Part shown: positions 61,324 to 64,000 of the stretch, piece by piece
How positions within the stretch are numbered: position 1 is the first letter of the stretch
Layout of the letters: each line of letters begins with the position of its first letter
Assembly (NCBI GenBank): GCA_009741485.1
Contig: CM019214.1
Span: 4,388,980-4,452,979 of the forward strand
Source: Malurus cyaneus samueli
Taxonomy: Eukaryota > Chordata > Aves > Passeriformes > Maluridae
DNA length: 64,000 bases
Direction of reading: 5' to 3'
Notes under the pieces: model-generated
Database searches by the model: none
What the model was told of the DNA's origin: nothing
Seen by the model: the letters and a program-made list of their open reading frames with translations, nothing else
Made by a program: the position numbers and the translations under genes

Positions 61324-64000
61324 TACTTTAGTCTTTACTTTAGAATTTACATTTTAAAAGTTAAAATTAAATAAACATGACCACTATCTATTCCATCTTT
61401 AGGGTTTGTTTTTTTTTTTTATGTTATTGAATTATTACTGTGATCACAATTCAAATTTTAAGGTGGTCTGATCATCATCAGTGGATAAAATTCCCTTTTC
61501 CTTTTTTTTTGTGTGTGGATGTGCAGTGCAAAACACTATGGAAATTTCTCAAATAAACTGAATTTTCTGATCTGGAATTACCTTGTTGGTGGCACCACTG
61601 AGAGAAGGCCCCAGGCTTCTTGACCTGTGATAACCTTCATCAGGACCCTGTTATGATTTACTATTGGAGACTTCTGTGAAGAGTCATTAGTCATTACTGA
61701 AAACTTATCCTGGGGTAAAAATGTCACCTTTCTTTATGTAGAGAGTATTCTTATTTCTGTATTATGTAGAGGACAAATGATCTCACAGTCTACATGACAG
61801 AGCCTGAAATACACTTCCTCTTAAAATATGCCCCAGTCTTGCATCAGAAAAGGAAAGGTTTGAAGAATGCTGGGTTAACCAACCCTTTCAACAGAAAAAA
61901 AAAAAAAATCATAATTTTGTAGGTTTATGATGAAACTAATTCCATTCAGTTGATTTACACATCCACACCCTTTAATTGGAAGTGCTTTCTGAGAGGCAAT
62001 TACTACTGTCTTGTCATCACTGATGCTACAAACAGCAATGCAGTTTATAAGCAGGAAAACTCAACAAAATTAAAACCCTTAAATAAATAGAGGCTGCAGA
62101 TTTTCCCTGGAGACTTTATAAAAGCTGTAAATTTTGGTATACTTTGTGCCAAGCAGCTACTAAGCAAAACCTGATCTGATATTTTTTGCTAGTACAGGTG
62201 TGTTGAAGAAAGCAGGCTAAGGAGAAAATCTTTTTTGTGAAGCACTGGCTCACTTGGCCACTTATGCAAAATTAAACAGTTTTTAACTGGTTAGAGAGTT
62301 TGATCATTATGGGCAGCTGGCAGCCTTGATTCCTGTTTCTTCAGTCTTACTGCTGTCTTACCTGTCCTCACAGTTCCCAGTCTTCATCTCTTCCACAAGC
62401 CAATTAATTACAGGTTTTGTTTTTTTTTTTTTCACTGTCTTTCGGTTGTTTCAAAGCAACTTCTACACCTTAGAAACCAAAGTGCAAACTTTTGCTGTAG
62501 TGCCAGCAAGTTCTTTGTCTCTTTCAGTATTTATTTGTACCCGCTGTACCTAGTAGAGTAGTTGAAGAGATTCATTTTCTTTTACCACTTTCCTGTCAAT
62601 AGTTCCAACATTTTCCTTCCTTTGTAATGAATGTACTTGCATCAATACTGCCTGGCTCTGGCTTTTTTTCCTCTCAGCATATACGTTGCCTAAGCTCCAT
62701 TGATTTTTAATGACCTAATAATCTGCTGCATCTCAAAACTGCAGTTGCAAGGACAGGTCAATTCATCCAGGTGGAAACATATGCAGTACAAATGGAACCA
62801 CTGAGAAAATCAGGTACTAAAAAACTAACTTGTCTCAACTGAGCAAGCAACACCTGCATTTTTTCAGATTTATCATAAGGCCAAACCTTGTGGATTTTCA
62901 GACAAACAGAAAAAAAAAAAAAAAATCTTTCTTACCCAAGATTCATTTACAAAGTTATTTTTAAAATACTTAATAAAATGGAAGGGCTAGTCTCATTTAG
63001 AACACGGAAATTGTTAACATTATAATAACAAGCAGTCGACCAATTTATCTTTTAAGTTTTATTACCAGAAATAACTGAACTATTCTGTTTGCAGTGATCT
63101 GTTGAGAAAACATAATCTTGATTATAGAAAAACATTATTTTATCATTTAACATTTTGACAGTAATAATTTTGAAATACAAAGATACATAAAATAGATTTT
63201 TCTAATGAGAAAGTTGGAGGAACCGAAAGAATAAGCAGTGATTTCATTCTTATGTGATAGAAGGCATAGTTAGAGAGTGAATAATGTGTGCTATTTTCTG
63301 AGACTGTAATCCTGCAAAGAGAGTTTTCAAAATGAGAAAGAGACTCAGAACTTAAATTTGCCTTTACTAAAAAATGTTTCTTTAAAATTTTATATCTTTC
63401 AGTTTAAGCGCTCTAAAAGTCTAGAGCCACATTCTTTATCTTTTACAGCAGGACAGGCAGTTTCTGAAGGAAGGAAACATAATGTAAATAAGAATGCTGG
63501 AATGAACCCTAAATGTTTCATGTAAAACTACTTTCTAAAGCTGCCCAACTCATTTCTAAAACTCAGAAGCAGTCTTTGTGAATTAATAGAAACATTCTTA
63601 GAGAATTTGCTAACACAGAATTAATCCTTCTCCTGCCTTTAGGTACATAATGCAGTAGCAGGTAAGGAAGATTTTGTCCCATCACTTCACCTTGAAGGGG
63701 CTACAAGCTCATGGTTTAAATTCTGTGAATTAATTCATACATTTGCCAGGAATACCTCATTTTTTCCAGGCTTCTGAAGGTCAGACGATTTTTATTGTCA
63801 CTTACTACACTTTAAATTTAATCTTCAGAGTCCTTGGGGTCTCTCAGCTCCCACACCCAAGCAGAAGACAGTGAGGTGTATAGAGAATAAAATTCCCATC
63901 TTTTCATCTAGGCATAATTCATCTATGTGCAAAAGAGAGCAAAGAAATAAAAATAGTCTGGAGTAAAACATATGGGTCCAGAGCAATTTTTTTTTCTACA

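Larger units (their letters stand above)
28207..64000 (+). other. DMD: DMD intron 9 (5' part)
   Basis: Intron following exon 9. The next exon, which would encode the start of spectrin repeat 1 with an EEVLSWLLSAED-like motif, was not seen on either strand, so the intron runs past the window. In mammals this intron is tens of kilobases. Its apparent length here is unreliable because of the inverted repeats and the gap described in other entries. Confidence 0.8.
51152..64000 (-). repeat. Right arm (B') of the large inverted repeat
   Basis: Mirror of 36,313-49,002, truncated by the window end. Most differences are single-base indels, with scattered substitutions, a 56-bp tandem duplication here (53,952-54,063) and two segments missing relative to the left arm. 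It holds no exon. The open frames differ from those of the left arm, as expected of non-coding sequence. Confidence 0.95.

Noticed and set aside
36313..64000. CRISPR-like, satellite or other ordered repeat array
   Set aside because: There is no regularly spaced short repeat; apart from the inverted arms, the repeats are CR1, SINE and microsatellites.

Overview
This window is passerine-bird genomic DNA covering part of the dystrophin gene (DMD) on the + strand. Two coding exons are present. They match exon 8 (26,953-27,131) and exon 9 (28,084-28,206) in mammalian numbering, encoding the end of the second actin-binding calponin-homology domain and the start of hinge 1. They are separated by a 952-bp intron. 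Everything before exon 8 is the 3' part of a giant intron 7, and everything after exon 9 is the 5' part of a giant intron 9. I found no other protein-coding exon and no RNA gene. Long open frames elsewhere are chance or repeat-derived. The lineage call rests on bird CR1 LINE fragments and on one SINE at 34,598-34,735 that joins a tRNA-Ile-like head to a CR1-like tail, a design known from passerines (TguSINE1 type).

Layout. 1-26,952: AT-rich intron 7, holding an old CR1 fragment (about 7,390-7,785), a ~160-bp direct repeat at 1-160 and 8,886-9,047, a 15-N gap at 9,624, a 47-base poly(A) tract at 11,848, two near-perfect hairpins (14,301 and 17,703) and several low-complexity runs. 26,953-28,206: exon 8, intron 8, exon 9. 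28,207-about 29,900: ordinary intron 9. About 29,900-32,674: sequence of apparently poor quality (abnormal CpG frequency, many small indels), ending at a 25-N gap (32,675-32,699). 32,700-64,000: dominated by a huge imperfect inverted repeat.

The main structural result is that inverted repeat. The left arm, 36,313-49,002, is the reverse complement of the right arm, 51,152-64,000, about 12.7 kb each; the right arm runs off the window. The 2.1-kb centre carries a second inverted pairing: about 49,135-50,821 is the reverse complement of about 30,955-32,674, the poor-quality segment next to the gap. Writing these blocks A (30,955-32,674), B (left arm), A' (centre) and B' (right arm), the order is A-gap-B-A'-B'. 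One CR1 element runs intact through the B-A' junction. The same element is cut at the gap after A and again at the start of B', so A and B' fit together as its two halves. The simplest reading is that exon 9-A-B' is the real order and that B-A' is a reverse-complement second copy, either an alternative haplotype contig misjoined in inverted orientation or a genuine recent inverted duplication. Most differences between the arms are single-base indels, as in unpolished long reads. However, two insertions of ~140 and ~186 bp in the left arm and a 56-bp tandem duplication in the right arm show that the arms are not simply one molecule read twice.

No operon-like or novel gene system is visible. 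The items most worth checking are the inverted repeat, the 9-kb-spaced direct repeat, the splice context of exon 9 (a modest donor followed by a 19-T tract), and a possible ERV LTR with a lysine-tRNA-like primer-binding site inside the arms.
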